From Anseranas semipalmata (lineage: Eukaryota; Chordata; Aves; Anseriformes; Anseranatidae), in the NCBI GenBank assembly GCA_013399115.1, contig VXAA01000959.1, positions 731,865-795,864 on the forward strand: a DNA stretch of 64,000 nt, written 5' to 3'. A program made the translations under genes and the position numbers. Of the stretch, positions 1 to 13,004 are shown one piece after another (position 1 is the stretch's first letter; each line of letters opens with the position of its first letter). The notes beneath the pieces are model-generated. The model had not been told where the DNA came from and searched no databases. It worked only from the letters and a program-made list of their open reading frames with translations.

Positions 1-651
1 TGAAGTTGTAGAGTTTCTGGGCCCTGTTCACGCCGGTATACATTGATGCAACTGATTCAAGTTCAGCAGATTTGGAACTGTTTAAAACTGAAACAAACAA
101 ACAAAACCCTGTCAGCTGGATCAGCAAAAACAATGAGATTGGACCAGAAGTCATGAGAGTTTGAAGTACTACAGGATCTGAGCTGATTTCTAATTCCATT
201 TTTATTTTTGGAGAAAGGGAGTCAGGGCAGGCAGGTGATTTCTATCTGTTGCTGTATCACAGAAAAACAAATTTGGCTGATTTAGTGCTATTTGTTTATT
301 TTGCCCGAACTCTTACTAGACTGTCTTTGACCCAGGTTAATTAGCATTGTTCTTCCTACTTCTCACAGCTGTCCCTGAAACATCAGCTTTCCTCCTGCAG
401 GGAGGCAGCAAGTCTTGCCTCGGTGATTTCCTGCAGTTAATGCAAATCTTCTCATTGTCCCGGTCCTGCAAAAGAGCAGCTTCGTGTAGTTCTAACTCAC
501 CCTCCTTTTACTGGCTTTACATTGTTACAGATTAAGTACGGAGGAAGGCAGAAATGGAAAAACTACTTTCTTTTCTTCAAAAGACTGGAATAAAAGGCAA
601 GAAGCTGAATTGCTTGTTCATGTGTTGACTCAATAGGACAGTTATTCCCTG
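1..651. other. non-coding DNA, no gene seen
   Basis: AT-rich sequence with scattered short homopolymers. The longest open frame is about 60 codons and has no recognisable motif or codon bias. I see no splice-bounded exon or repeat family that I can name. Confidence 0.6.
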
Positions 652-772
652 GAATAGGCCAGGCTGGATGGGGCTTTGGGCAGTCTGATCTAGAGACATC
701 CCTGCCTATGGCAGGGGGGTTGGACTTAGTCTTGAAAGTCCCTTCCAACCCAAACCATTCTATGGTTTTGTT
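652..772 (+). mobile_element. CR1 LINE, 3' end fragment
   Basis: The segment matches the 3' end of bird CR1 retrotransposons. It has the stretch coding for the last ORF2 residues (ccaggctggatgg), a tract resembling 'gcaggggggttggact', then 'cccttccaaccc' and a single decayed copy of the terminal attctatg octamer. Only about 120 bases remain, so it is strongly 5'-truncated, as is usual for CR1. The reading frame is not intact and it is non-functional. Orientation is plus. The left boundary is approximate. Confidence 0.85.
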
Positions 773-3700
773 ATTCCCAGGTACCCATGTACCCAGAGCA
801 AGGCTGATGAACTTGAAGATCTTTGTTCAAATAAAACAGAAATGTGTATCTCCAAATACACTAGAAAGTGAAGAATGAGTTTTTTTTCTTCACATTTCAC
901 TGACTTTTTTTTTTTTTTTTCCTGGTGGTCAGGCACCACAAAGTCACTCCTGAGATAGTAAATTGTCTTTTAATAGGAAAACTGAGGAAATAACCTTTAA
1001 TGGTTCTTTGCAAGATGTTATTTGTACTTCTGCAGTGGCTGACTTTCGCCTCAGTGGTGGCCAACAACCAGGAAAAGAGCAAGACAGTACTTGCTAATAG
1101 AAAATGTGAGTCTTCTTTACAATGTTAAAATAAGGAGTATGGGATAATTTCCCTCAAAGACAATTGAGGCAAGGTTTTGGCAGGGACTGTGGTTCTCTGT
1201 GATCTCTCACCCATGATTATGGTGACCTGATATTCTGTGTTTTTGTTTTGTTTTTGTTTTGTTTTGTATTTTTTGTTTGTTTGTTTGGATCAAGGTTTTG
1301 TTTGCAAAATGTTTACAAACATTAGTTTGTAAGGATCAAACGTAGCATTTGATCCTGCTGACATCATCATCTTGGTTGTGGGCCAGATAGCTTAAAAAAA
1401 AGTGGAACTTTAACTAAAGTTTATTTTTCTTCTGTTAAAATTCAGTTGAAGAGAAAATATATGTGACATTTTTGAAGCTAAAATTTTGTTTCACTTTTCA
1501 TTTTTCTCATAGGTGTTGGCTACTCTTCTGTTTTGCATTCTTCTTCAGTACATCTTATCCTTCTTTTATTGCATGAATCTTTGTGTTTGTATATGGAGCA
1601 AAGTTAAGAGAAATACCTGCATTTGCTTTTCAATTTGGATTGTTTTTAAAACTTAAAAGTCATAGTTGTCTGAGTGTGCTGTCTTTTCAATGGAATAATT
1701 TTGAAGTAATAATAATAAAAAAATGACAGGGATCAAGTTGTAATAAAACGTTGTTGTTCTTTCTTACTATTTTGATTGAAACCAGAGAATTGAAGTTGCT
1801 AACTTATTCAGTTGGAAGACTGAAATTTTCATACTCAGGATATTGTAGATGGAACTACCATAGCTTAAAACTAAATTAACACAATAGACAATAAACCTTC
1901 TACGCATGATTATTCTGTAAAATAAAAATTCCTTAGTGAAGAATTATGAAGGCGTAATATAAATAGTGAAGGCTTCCTAAGGCGATCCTCTAAAAATAAA
2001 ACAATTTAAGACTAACAATTTAATACTAAGAAATAGTGCCATAATATTAATGATTATCATTACAGATCAAGCCTATTAAGTTTTGAAAACTAATTTTACT
2101 GTAAAGGTATTTTATAGGTGTCTTTGCATTAGCCTGACTTTCACCATTGCGGGAGTTTTTTAAAAACAAACAAAAAAGAACTGAAATAAATAGGACTAAA
2201 TTGGGGAAATTCACTTTTGCTAGATTTCTGGCTCATGCGTTATACCAAGAGCAGTTCAAAGCTGTGTAGCAGATGTTGAGATGGTAAGCAAGGACACCTT
2301 AGTAACATGCTTAGGAGCACAGAGCTTGGAACTGCATGCACGACTCCTCTGTCTGCTCGATACCATTAAGGGTTTTTTGGCCTTGCTTAGACTATGCACC
2401 TGGCTAAGGAGTTTGTACTAGTGACAGATAGACTCTACAGAAGATGAACTTCCTCTTTACAAGAGGTACATTCCTCCTTCTGAACTGTAATTAATGTGAA
2501 CTATGTTGTTTCTTTTTCATGCAATATCCAAGTCATTTTAAAATACAAACTTGAAATTTGCATTCTTGTCGATGAAACCCCTCAGGCCTGTGATTGTCCA
2601 TCTTGGATTTCTGAGTTCCTGCTGTGGAGGAGCTGGAATTGTGGTGTTTTTTTTGTTTGTTTGTTTTTTAAATCTTTGAGTCAGGGGATTATTGCACATT
2701 GTTGCCTCTGAGAGAGACAGGAGATTCTGCTCTACTGTATTAGGCCTTATACCCGCTGCATGTGCTGGTATGGCAAGGAAAACCTTTTTCCTATGCTGGC
2801 AGGCCTGCGCTTTGGGTTTTTCTGAGCTGAGTACCATACTTTGTTATTTCTTTCACCTGAGCTTCACAATTATTTTTAATCTCAGGAGCTGAGCTTCCAA
2901 CAAAACACAGCCAATTCCTGAAGAACAGCCTATAATGCAAATGGACAGTGTAAACGCTTTGTTGGCATTCCTATTTCATAGACCAGCACAGTTTGAAGAG
3001 CATGCTCTTTGCATGTTGGTGCTAGGTTAAATACTAAGAGGAGCTTCAAAATACTCTTCACTTCCTTTTCATAAGTGTTTCACAGAAGTTGGCTTTCTCA
3101 GTAATAAAGCTAGCAGCATTATCACAGAATATTTGCGGATAGTATTTTTTTATTTTATTTATAGATCTGTGCAAGGCTACTAAAACTGGTTTAAGTGTTT
3201 TGTACACAGGTTTTTGAGGAGAATATGCCCAAGTCTGACAGAGGCTGCAATTCTAGCACTTAACCACATGAATTCAATGTGACACTTATGCCCTTGGCAA
3301 AATAACAAGTTTTGAGCAAATTTGTCCCAGTGAGAATTTAATGCTATTTTCACTAAGATATGTCCCTGTTTTCAATGTGAATCATACTTGTTTTGTTATC
3401 TTGTAAAGTAACAGTTCTCAATCTTTGCAAATATTTTACTTTTCTAAGCAAACTAGTGAATTAAAAGTAAAAAAAAAAAAAAAAGTTTGGTGGAAGTTTC
3501 CTATTGTTTCTAGAAAGGATTTTTTTTTTTTTTTTGACTAACTTGTACCTGCCAGAGATTTGGCCCAGTGATTTCCTCTGAGGGAAAAAAAAAATAATGT
3601 TGGTTCAAAATTGTCGAAATGTAAAATATTTTGCATTTATCTTGGTGACAATTCACAATTCAGTGTATTTTATAATATTAAGTTAAATGGAATAAACTGT

Positions 3701-3831
3701 TTTTTGAATCATATTGTCCTGCACTAATATAATGGGATGTCTACTAATCACTTCTAAGTGTCTTATTTGAAGATAAATAACCTTTGTACTGAAAACAAAA
3801 GTCAAAATGATCTAATTATATGCTGACATGC
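773..3831. other. non-coding DNA with simple repeats
   Basis: No gene is supported. The stretch holds a T/G-rich simple repeat (1238-1288), nested stem-loops (1313-1356), an A-run near 3470-3484 and T-runs near 901-920 and 3522-3535. An open frame around 2538-2837 on the minus strand overlaps open frames on the plus strand and shows no family features. Confidence 0.55.
1238..1288. repeat. (TTTTG)n/(TTTG)n simple repeat
   Basis: Imperfect runs of TTTTG followed by TTTG units. Low-complexity sequence of no evident function. Confidence 0.8.
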
Positions 3832-4173
3832 TTAAAAGCAGTAGTGTATATAAATAGCATTACGATCAGTTTTGATAGGAGGCCCACAACGAATATTATT
3901 AGCAGACTTTAAATTGAAAGATATGCTCCCCACGAATAATGTGAAGTAGCAGAATAAGATGACGCATCCTAACAAAACAAACATATATTTTAATCTTGAA
4001 TTCCATTTGAGTGCTGTATATCTATCATTTTCATCCATGCAATAAGAATCCTCAAAGACTATCATCTGCCCCATTTTTTTTCCTGCCTTCTGTTCATGAT
4101 TCCTGGTATTTCTAGCTCCTTTTGCGATCTTCTTGAATGCCTTCTCATATTTTATAGTGCATTTGCCTCCCAC
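3832..4173 (-). other. orphan open frame with one membrane-like segment
   Basis: A 113-codon open frame on the minus strand, bounded upstream by an in-frame TAG. The first codon of the stretch is GTG; the first ATG is at residue 34, leaving about 80 residues. Residues 1-33 are rich in K and R. Residues about 63-86 form a hydrophobic segment (YMFVLLGCVILFCYFTLFVG) preceded by basic residues, as in a signal-anchor or single-pass membrane protein, with a short 27-residue tail. I do not recognise a family. The upstream acceptor-like sequence (ccttgcag) lacks a good pyrimidine tract and I see no donor. It may be chance or a decayed gene piece. Confidence 0.15.
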
Positions 4174-4204
4174 TTCTTCCCTGCAAGGTGTTAATCTTTC
4201 TCTA

Positions 4205-7200
4205 TGCTTCTATTTCACATAAGACGTTTACATGCTAATTTTCACTTTCCTTGATTTCTTAAAATGCTTTTTTAAACCCCATATCTTCTTTATGTGAAAC
4301 TGTTAACATATATACTGTCAAAAATGCCTTGTAGGAAACAAAAAAGATGATAAAACCCTTAAGCGGCCATGTTTATGGAAATAATTTGAACCACTCTTTT
4401 ATACTGTTCCTAAATGTATGAGCAGCTGCTGCAGTCTTCTGGGTACCACGGCCAAATCCTCACTACCTACAAGCAATATATTAATTCTTGAAAGAGTATT
4501 CAGGGTGATTCAAATTTAAGGATTACAGAAAAAAAAATGGCTTTTAGTGAGGTGATACAAGTGTTTTCAATCTGCTCACTTTATGCCAGACTGATTCTTA
4601 CTGTATGGTGAATTCAGGGTAATCTCCTTGAAACCAATGTGAACAATCTGGATTTATTTATTTACTGGTGTAACTCACACGGTCCAAAACAACGGTTAGC
4701 AATAGATGCAGAATACATGAGCCAAATCTTACGGGCATTGAATGTAGCTGGACTTGCATCAGGTTTCCATCAAGTGCAGCTACACTTCTTGTGAAACAAT
4801 TCTGAAATACAGGTAAGTGTTGATTCACTGTGGACTAGTCATTGAATGTCAAGGTGCAATTTTGGGACACACATAAGAATTCATTGGGCTTGTAAGCCTC
4901 AAGAATCTGAGTGCGTGGAATACCTGGAGATCTGTGTGGGTACATAGACAGAAGGAGGGAAAAGAGAAGGTTGGAGGAATGAGGTTGAGGAACTGAACCT
5001 GTTACTCCAAATCTTCAAAGCAGCTGCTCCCAAACTTTTATGTCATGAATCACTGTCAATCTCGCATATACTTATGGTTGCCTACCAAAATTATGTTCTT
5101 GAACTTTGAATTGAGAATGGTGCAACGGTGATGGGTCAGCATGGTGTGAGCAGAAAAGGCATTGGGAATTTTGTAGTGAGAAGTTAGCTGGAATATTCTG
5201 CATTTTTATGCAGAGTTTGTGGCAAACTCTCCTCCCCTGTGTTAGGCGGTTGTACTGACTTGGGAAATAAACTATTCTTCATTGCATGGTAAAGGAGTGA
5301 GTAAATAGATTTACTTCTTGAATTTTATGTAGGTGAGTTCCTTGGAAATCCTGATTACAAAACGGAGAAGTTTTCTAGAAAGACAATCAGTTCAGCTTGT
5401 GAATGAGATGGCCTAGCCTTGATTTTTCCAGCCTCCACAGGTCTCAGTGATAATTTGTTAGATAGTCTTGTGCCTGAAGTTACTTCCAGCAAAGTTGTTC
5501 ATGCTCTGATAACTTGTCAATTAGGCTTAAGCAATTTTACATAAAGTAAGTTTAAAAAATGCACTAAAAAGCTTCCAGGACATGCATTTTAGGACATCCT
5601 TTGTATGTAACGCTTGTATTCTGAGGACTGTTACAAGTCTTGCTTGTTGTCAGTCTATGTAAAAACTTGGTTTATTTAGCTGTGACTCTGGGCATACTTG
5701 CTTGAGTTTTCTACTATTAGACCTGCATCCTACTCATAGGACTACTCCTTCTGTAGTTTCACTGAGCTGAAATAAAATTGGATCAGTTTAGCTCATGATT
5801 TTGAATTCTATTAGATAACAGATTTTTTTTCCATTGTGTTAGAAATGCTAAAAAGGAGAACAGCAGCTTCCTACCAAGTAACTTTCTCTTGCTTGGATGT
5901 CGAAGAGTGTACTGGTTTGATTGAAACTTTATTTTTTTTGACATAATAGCTACATAGAAAATAAAATGTCTGTAAAGTAAAAGCCCATAATTTCCTTGCA
6001 GTTTAATTGTTACTTACTGTTACTACTTACTGTTACTACTGTTTAGTAGTTACTGAACCACTGAATCTGAACTCAGTTTCCCTATATCATTTCAGTTGCA
6101 ATAAAAATCCTTCTTGGCTGCTGCATCAGAGGGTGAGGGTTTTCTGTGTCCCTCATCTTCTTTAAGTCCCTTGCCTGTCTCGACTGCCTTTGAGCATCTC
6201 ACTTGGCACTATTTATGCATGTGTGAGCAACAGATCAAGTCCTTGTTTTTAACCAGCTTGGTGGATGAGGAACAGCTTTGTGACAGTCTGAGTTTCAAAT
6301 GGTGGCACTACAAAGGGAATTACTGAGGAGCAGTTCTGATTGTCAGCCCAGACACAGGAAATGGTTCGTTTGAGGGCTGGTTCATGCAGTCTGTATTCAT
6401 GTTTCTCTGTGTTGGAATACAACTGTTTTGATTCTGACTGAAAGGGATGATGTTGTTTAGAGCATAATCCTGGCTAAGAAAGCATTACGCGATATCATGT
6501 TCTTTGCTTTGCTTATTGTGTTGTACTTTTAAAAAACAAAGCAGGATTTTTGCTGAAACTTGTTCTTTACCTTACCTACTACTCTACCCTCTCTGTGGTA
6601 GCTGTTACCTCGGGAAGAAATTCAAGGGTCTGACTGCTCTCCCCCATGTAAAACCCTGCTGTGGTCCCAGGTAACTGTTACACCACCCACTCAGCCCAGG
6701 GCCCTGCTTGGGGCTGGTGGCTGCAACTGCTGGATTTCCAAGTTGCATGAGATAGCTTCTAAAGATGTCAAAAGCAGTAGCAAGCCAGAGTGTGTTACTT
6801 TTATAAAGTGTGTAAGGCTGACTGAAGTTTGTTCAGTGCAGTTTTTGTTAGCAAAATTAAAAGCCTTCTTTCATCTGGAGCTGGGATGTAATGCACACAA
6901 TCGTGTGTATTCCTGCATATTTTGAAGTCTAATGTTAAAGGTATGGATTAACTGTATTGTGATGTTTGTTGTTATTGTACCAGAGAAAGTATTTTGTTAG
7001 AAAGCTTGTATTTACATTTCAAACAAAGGGAGGGAGAATGAAGCATGGGGATGTGTTGGCAGCGATGGTAGTGACAGACCCACTGGACTCTGTGTTCTGG
7101 ACCTGTCATCTGTTATGGGGTTTTCTTTGAAGACGATGCTAGTACAAGATCAAAATGTGATGCTTTTGTTACCACAAGCTTTGTTACCGTTTCTGGTTGT

Positions 7201-8755
7201 GCTCAGTTGGCCAGCGGTAGCTGTGGGGAGGGCGGCTAGTGGCCTGTGGTGGTGGGCTCTCCCTCGGCCTGCAGCTGCCTGCCTCCCTCCTGAAGCCAGT
7301 CTGAGGCCTAGGAACGATGCGCTGCTTCCTGATTCCTCATGCGCCCTCACCCGCACTAACAAAGAGGGTTTTAGAGGAGTTGGCCGTTTCTTGGCAGGCC
7401 CATGTCCTGAAGGGGGCTCGCTGATGAGTTTTGGGCCCAGCACACTGGCTCCCAAACCTCCGGCACCTCTGGAGCACAGGACTGCCATGCCAACCGAAAG
7501 GTGCTCATCCTTCCTTGCAGGTGTGTTTAGTGCCCATCCATATACATAATCTGTTTATATTTGGCGGTGTTTCTGTTTGTGTATGTATTTGTGTTCCTCT
7601 ACAGCCAGCTGCCTGCTTAGAAAATCTAAATATTTTAGATATAAGGCTTTAGAAGGTTCTATGTTGTTGCTTAACAAAAGGAACATGCTGTATTTTTCTA
7701 TCTCTTTGGCTAAATGCATACATAACTTTTTCTTATAAAGTAGAATAATAAAGTACAATACTTTCTCTAAAGAGTTAACTAATATCTCTGAAACACTCTG
7801 AGGTTAAGATTGAGAAGTCTTCAATATGTCCCCAATTTTCTGACTCCATTGCTTATTTGTTTAGTCTGATGGGAATAGGCTTTGTCTACTGCTCTTGAAG
7901 AAGAAAAGATTTTGTGCTCGTGGGAGGTGAAAGCAGTTTTCATTGGCATTTTAGTGAAATATTAAAGGCAAAGCAGATTTGGAGGGACACGCTGCACAGG
8001 CTGTCACAGTGATCAGAGAAGCACTGGAGTGAGGAAAGGGACAGCTAAATGTGTAGGTGGAGAATCGGTCCATTTGTGCAAAGGTATGAGTAACCAAGGT
8101 TATGAATTGGTTGCAGATGGGACCTGGCAAGCAAGAAAAGTGGAACAAAATTATATTGACATCCCTGTGTTGTCTAAAGACCACTACAAGACCATTAGTA
8201 TTGCTGTGTAGCCAGCAGGGAGGCCCTGTCAGGCTGAGATTTTACTTAGGCAACTGGTATTGATTTTTGGTTTGCCGCCAGGATGTAGGAAGGAAAAGAT
8301 TTTTTCCTGTGTCCATTCATGGCTGCAAAGAAGTGTGCTTGTAGCTGGAACGCAGGGTTGAGAGTGGCTGGGTGCTGTCCTAACTCTGACTTGACTGGGG
8401 GAACAAAATAACTCCTTTGAGCTGCAGCTCTCATGGGGTCACTTGGGGTGTTGTGGGGCTCCTGGCAGGAGCCAGGGACAAAGCTCACAGCAGTGTGGGG
8501 AGAACCTCTAAGGATTTAAGCCTCCTTTTGTTTCTGGCCAAACTCTGATCCAGATCTTGCCAAGTAAAGCTGTTAGTAGTGCTTCTGTGCTGTGGCTGCT
8601 TGCCTAGTGAAAACTGATTAGGGGCTACAAATGGGCCGTGGAGCAGCTACCCGGCTTGGTAGCAACTCTTGTTCTTGGGTCTCACTGGAACTGGCAACCT
8701 AGGAGGGGAAGAGCTTAGTACTTAGTAACTGCTTGTCCTTTTCCTCCTCCTGCAG
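4205..8755. other. non-coding DNA, no gene seen
   Basis: No exon could be supported. Near 5020-5060 the words 'cccaaactttt' and 'gtcatgaatcac' resemble the ends of old hAT-type DNA transposons, but this is too weak to annotate alone. At 6008-6050 there is a short tandem of a TACTGTTACTACT-like unit. At 7190-7450 there is a mildly GC-rich stretch that is open on both strands (144 codons plus, 112 codons minus), which looks compositional. Confidence 0.5.
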
Positions 8756-8758
8756 CGG

Positions 8759-8902
8759 ATGTGTGCCCTTACTAGGTTCTCTTATGTATTTATGATAGCA
8801 CAATTTAACATGTTTGTAATAGGTTTATTTCTCTGCTTCCTTAGAGGAAGCTTGGCAGAGAGAAATTTCTGGCAAGAGAAAAACTTGTATGAAAAAGAGT
8901 GA
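8759..8902 (+). other. small open frame after a strong acceptor-like site
   Basis: A 47-residue frame starting at an ATG three bases downstream of a good 3' splice-acceptor-like sequence (8731-8755, a long pyrimidine run ending in tgcag). Residues about 8-29 are hydrophobic (FSYVFMIAQFNMFVIGLFLCFL is interrupted by few polar residues), followed by a charged tail ending EKNLYEKE. It could be the start of a small membrane peptide, a terminal exon, or a chance frame next to a pyrimidine tract. No downstream donor or polyadenylation signal decides between these. Family unknown. Confidence 0.12.
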
Positions 8903-11900
8903 TCTACAGTCTGCTTGTAACAGATGTGGAGAGACTGACCTAGTCTTAAATCAAGTAGGATCCTTCCTTTGGACTTAAGCTAGCTCCTAGTATATTGTTA
9001 TTAATATACTCCTTTAGCAGAGAAAATAAATCTGATAGAAATACGCTTTTCTTCATTCCATTGTGTGTATAATAAAAACTTAGCTGATGGTGCCTTTTCT
9101 TTTTAAAATTTGAATACCCACTCACAGAAAGTTGAGAGTGCTGAATTTGTAGAGAACTTGCACTAAAATAACAGTGCTGTTTAACTGTAATAGATAAGGT
9201 AAATATCCTATGCTATTTCATCCCTGTTCATGTGTCCTTACCTGTTTTCATGCTGTGAAGCCTACTGAAATGTCATTCTGCTATTCATTTGACAGGAGAT
9301 TATTACTATGGAGGATAGATCTGAACACTGCTTGTTTCCAAGGGGATAAAATGAAAACATTCTTTTGGGAATTTGGTCCTTTAATTATGGGTAATTTTTT
9401 TTACAAATTGGTTTTGATCATTGAAACACCAGATTAAATCTCGATGTTGATTGTAGTCAGTTCTCTTATTCATCCAAATTTTGAGTTGTCTTGTGGTGCA
9501 GGCAGTTGTTTGTGCTGTGAAGATTTGTTTGCTGCTTCTTTACTTATGCAATCTCCTCCTTTGGTTTTGGCCACGTATCTGATTGGCAAAGCAATATAAT
9601 CAAGAAAAAAAAACACCAACCCAGAATAACAAGATTTTAAGAGTTGTAAATGTTTTTAATTTTGCCTTATTAGTAGTGATTAATTAGAACTTTGTGCAGA
9701 AATCACATGTATTTAATAGTAAAATGGTGATTAAAGCGTAAAAAGCCACTCGTTAACAAATTCTAAGTGCTGTGTTTTCCCACTCATTCTAAAGCACAGC
9801 AGAAGCTGAGCCCTTTACCTTACTCTTTTTTCCTTGGCTCTCCTTCCAAGACCTACTCAGGTCCTCTCTGACTTGACCCTGAAGTGGAAGATTATCTGAT
9901 CCTGTATTAGGTTGAGTCACCAAATATGCTTGCTTGCCTGTGGAGGGTGTTAGTCCCTTAAAGCAGAATGACATGAGCAATTTCAAATTACAGCTTATTC
10001 ACTCAGGTCTGGGGAGCTCCGGAGTATGCAGTATTGTATTTAAGGTTACTGTTCAGTGCTTTGTGACCGTTTTTTTCCCTGATAACCCAGCCTTTATCTA
10101 AGCTCTGTCTAGTTAGGCTACAAAGTAATCAGAAAAAGGCCACTGGTTTTTATTCACTGTAGAGAACCTGATGCAATATAAATAACAGTTCTGTAATGTT
10201 CTGTGTGCAACAGTGGTTTTATAAGATGTAAGCATAAGGTCTATTTTAAGGAATTGAGGTGCTTTATGAAAACCTATTGGAGTAATATAAAACACATCAG
10301 TGCATTTTGCGAGAAAATGCTAGTACAGGTTTGGATGTCACTTAGATGGTGTGATATTTGTGAGCATGGCTGTTTTTAACCATGCTTTTGAAAAATATAT
10401 AGCCCAATGGGACCATTTATTTCTTCTTTTAGTAATGTTTTGGTATAAATAACTTGCAATATTTTTTTTTAAATGGAGAATTCATTTTTAAGTTTGAAAA
10501 CATTTTGCACGCTGAAGAGCTTTCCTTCTGTCCCTTAACACACACATGCATGTAGTCTAGTTGCCCTTCTGTAGCCTTGCATTTGAATTTCAAGCTGAAG
10601 ACCATAGATCCCTTAAGCTCAGTACAGTCTCTTGCCATTATGCAGACACATCTGCTAAATTTAGAAATATGTGCAATAGTTCCAGGAAATGCTACTTAAA
10701 AATCCCTACTTTACGACATCAGCTGACAAGTAAGTACCTGTTTGCAAGCCAGTAAGATGGGTGGTGTTTTCAGTCTCTGCTGGTTGATAGCAAATGATTA
10801 CAAATAATCTGTGGGATATCCATTTATTCACAAGGACTTTTTGTCTTGCAGCTGAAGGAAACGTTTCCAATTCAGAAAGCTGTGCATGTATGGCAATCAA
10901 TTTTAACTCTCCCTCTCTGCTGATAATGGAAACTTCTGTCTCACCCCCAGTCTGGCTTGTGCAAGCTGCCTCTTCAACACGTTCAGAGCTTGACATAGTT
11001 CTATAAGTCACTTTATGATAACAGAAGATATTGTTAGGCTAGTGAACAGAAAGGCATAAATACAGAAGTGTCAAGCTGCCTTCAGTTATGCCTATTTATT
11101 ATCCCATATGAGTGCATACAGTATTTCAGAAAACTCCACAAAGATTTTAATCATTGCATGGGTTGGGAGGGGAAGAAGCTGTCATAGGGACCACATTAAC
11201 TAAAGCTCACACACAGTAGGGTGCAGAACACAAATTAAGGAGACCTTTGCTCCAAAACTGCAGTCATTTGCCACACGAGGCAGGTAAATCTTTCATAAGC
11301 AGGCTTTTAGATTTCTAGGACTCTGTACACCAGCTAATACAGGGTGACATAAACACAGGCAAGTGCATCCACTAGAGGGTATTGGCACACTATATATGGT
11401 AGCATATTATAGATAATATCTAATAAGTCTCATTTATTATGCCTTTATATGAGTCCTTTCTGTTGTAAAGCCCATATTCCCCAGAACCTCTTCCATTTTT
11501 CTGCCAGCAAATGCGTTCCTAATATCAGCTCAGTTGCCATTAGGAGAACAAATGAGCGGTAAACCGCTCACCACCAATTATCAAATGGCTCACGCCCAGA
11601 AGGTGATTCAAATACTGATGTGGTCAGATTCCAGAGAAACTGTCTGCCATGTAACATGAGGACTTGCCCCTCCCTCACAGCTTTCAGGAGGGGATAAGAG
11701 GGCTCAAATTCTGCTGCATTTCCAAAAAGCACCTATCCTGGAGGCAGGAGGGAAGGAAGTACAGCAAAAGAGTTCCTCTTTTAAATAACATCTTGATAGC
11801 CCGTTGCTGTCAAGACTTCTAGAGCAAATCTAGGATGGAACGTTTTAATTTATAGTACAGGGCTGGTTTATTTCAGAGAAGAACTTGCATTTGATTTTCA

Positions 11901-12326
11901 GAGAAATGTCACGTTGTAGCATAATCCTGAGAGTATTGCTTTTGGATTTAAAATGTTGAGAGAGAGAAAGTGTGTGGTGTGTGTAAGATTGAAAATATCA
12001 AGGGCTTCTTATGGGCTTGATTCAAAGTGCACTGGAGTCAATAGAAAACTCTGGGTGGCTTCAATTTAAAAACAACAACAACAAAAAAATACAAAAACCA
12101 AAACCAACCTAATGTTGTAGAAAGCACTGAGAAAGTGAAATATTAGCTGCAGTCAGCTGAACTTATTTTCAGTGTTTCAAGTTACTTTATTTTTTTAAGC
12201 TATTTCTTCCTGAATATCTTTTGTCATTGTTGTTCTTGAAAAATTTAAGGCCTTTGGGGAAAGAGCTGTTGCTTTATTTTTTGTGCATAATAAGTGGTGA
12301 TTCAGCTATGTATGTTTTGCATTAAG
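8903..12326. other. non-coding DNA with a palindrome-bearing segment
   Basis: No gene is supported. Acceptor- or donor-like sites occur singly and do not bound convincing frames. At 11553-11570 there is a palindrome with 8-bp arms (see findings). The sequence around 11500-11700 is less repetitive than its surroundings. Confidence 0.5.
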
Positions 12327-12372
12327 GTGTGTGTGTGTATGTGTGTATATATATATATATACATACATATAA
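12327..12372. repeat. (GT)n/(AT)n microsatellite
   Basis: A compound dinucleotide repeat: GT units with a TA interruption, then a run of AT ending in catacatata. Likely length-polymorphic. Confidence 0.9.
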
Positions 12373-12566
12373 CATTAGTGACTGTAAATTCCATGTCCTG
12401 TGAGAGACCTATTTAAGAGGTACTGCGTGGATACACAAACAGTCCCCGCCTTAACAACATAACATTCAAAAAGAAACATAAAGAAAAGAGTAAAAGAGGC
12501 AAAGTAGCAGAACTTGGGATAGACTCCATGTTGTCTTATTCTAGGCTTGTGACTTAACACTTCATC

Positions 12567-12588
12567 AAAAAAAAAAAAAAAAAAAAAA
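12567..12588. repeat. A22 homopolymer
   Basis: Twenty-two consecutive A bases. No processed gene copy or retroposon body is recognisable just upstream, so I do not call it a poly(A) tail. Confidence 0.85.
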
Positions 12589-13004
12589 GAGTGAATTATA
12601 CTTCTAGGGACTTCTAGAAAAGTTTTGTCTATGCTGTATCTTAGAGAGGAGTGTCTCTAGTTATTGACATGTGCAAATTATCCACTCCTGGTTCTGAAGC
12701 AATCTGTAAAAATAACATTAGAGTTTCTGAACTAACTCTTCTCTAGGCACTGGAAAGAACTAAGAAGTCCTGTGACTCTCATTAATAAACAACAATCAGT
12801 TAAATCTGACTGTTTTTTCTCCTGCATTAGAAATCTCTACATTCAAGAGAAAAAATGGTGCTTATAGATATTCAAATATAGGTGCATCAGGTACTGCGCC
12901 TAGATAGTGGGGTAAAAGAAATTGCAGTATGTGAATCAGCAGCATGGAAACTGGAATGGTGTGGACAAAATACCTGAAGTGCTCCCTGAAAAGCGCAGAG
13001 CCCT
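12589..13004. other. non-coding DNA, no gene seen
   Basis: AT-rich sequence with nothing recognisable. Confidence 0.5.
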
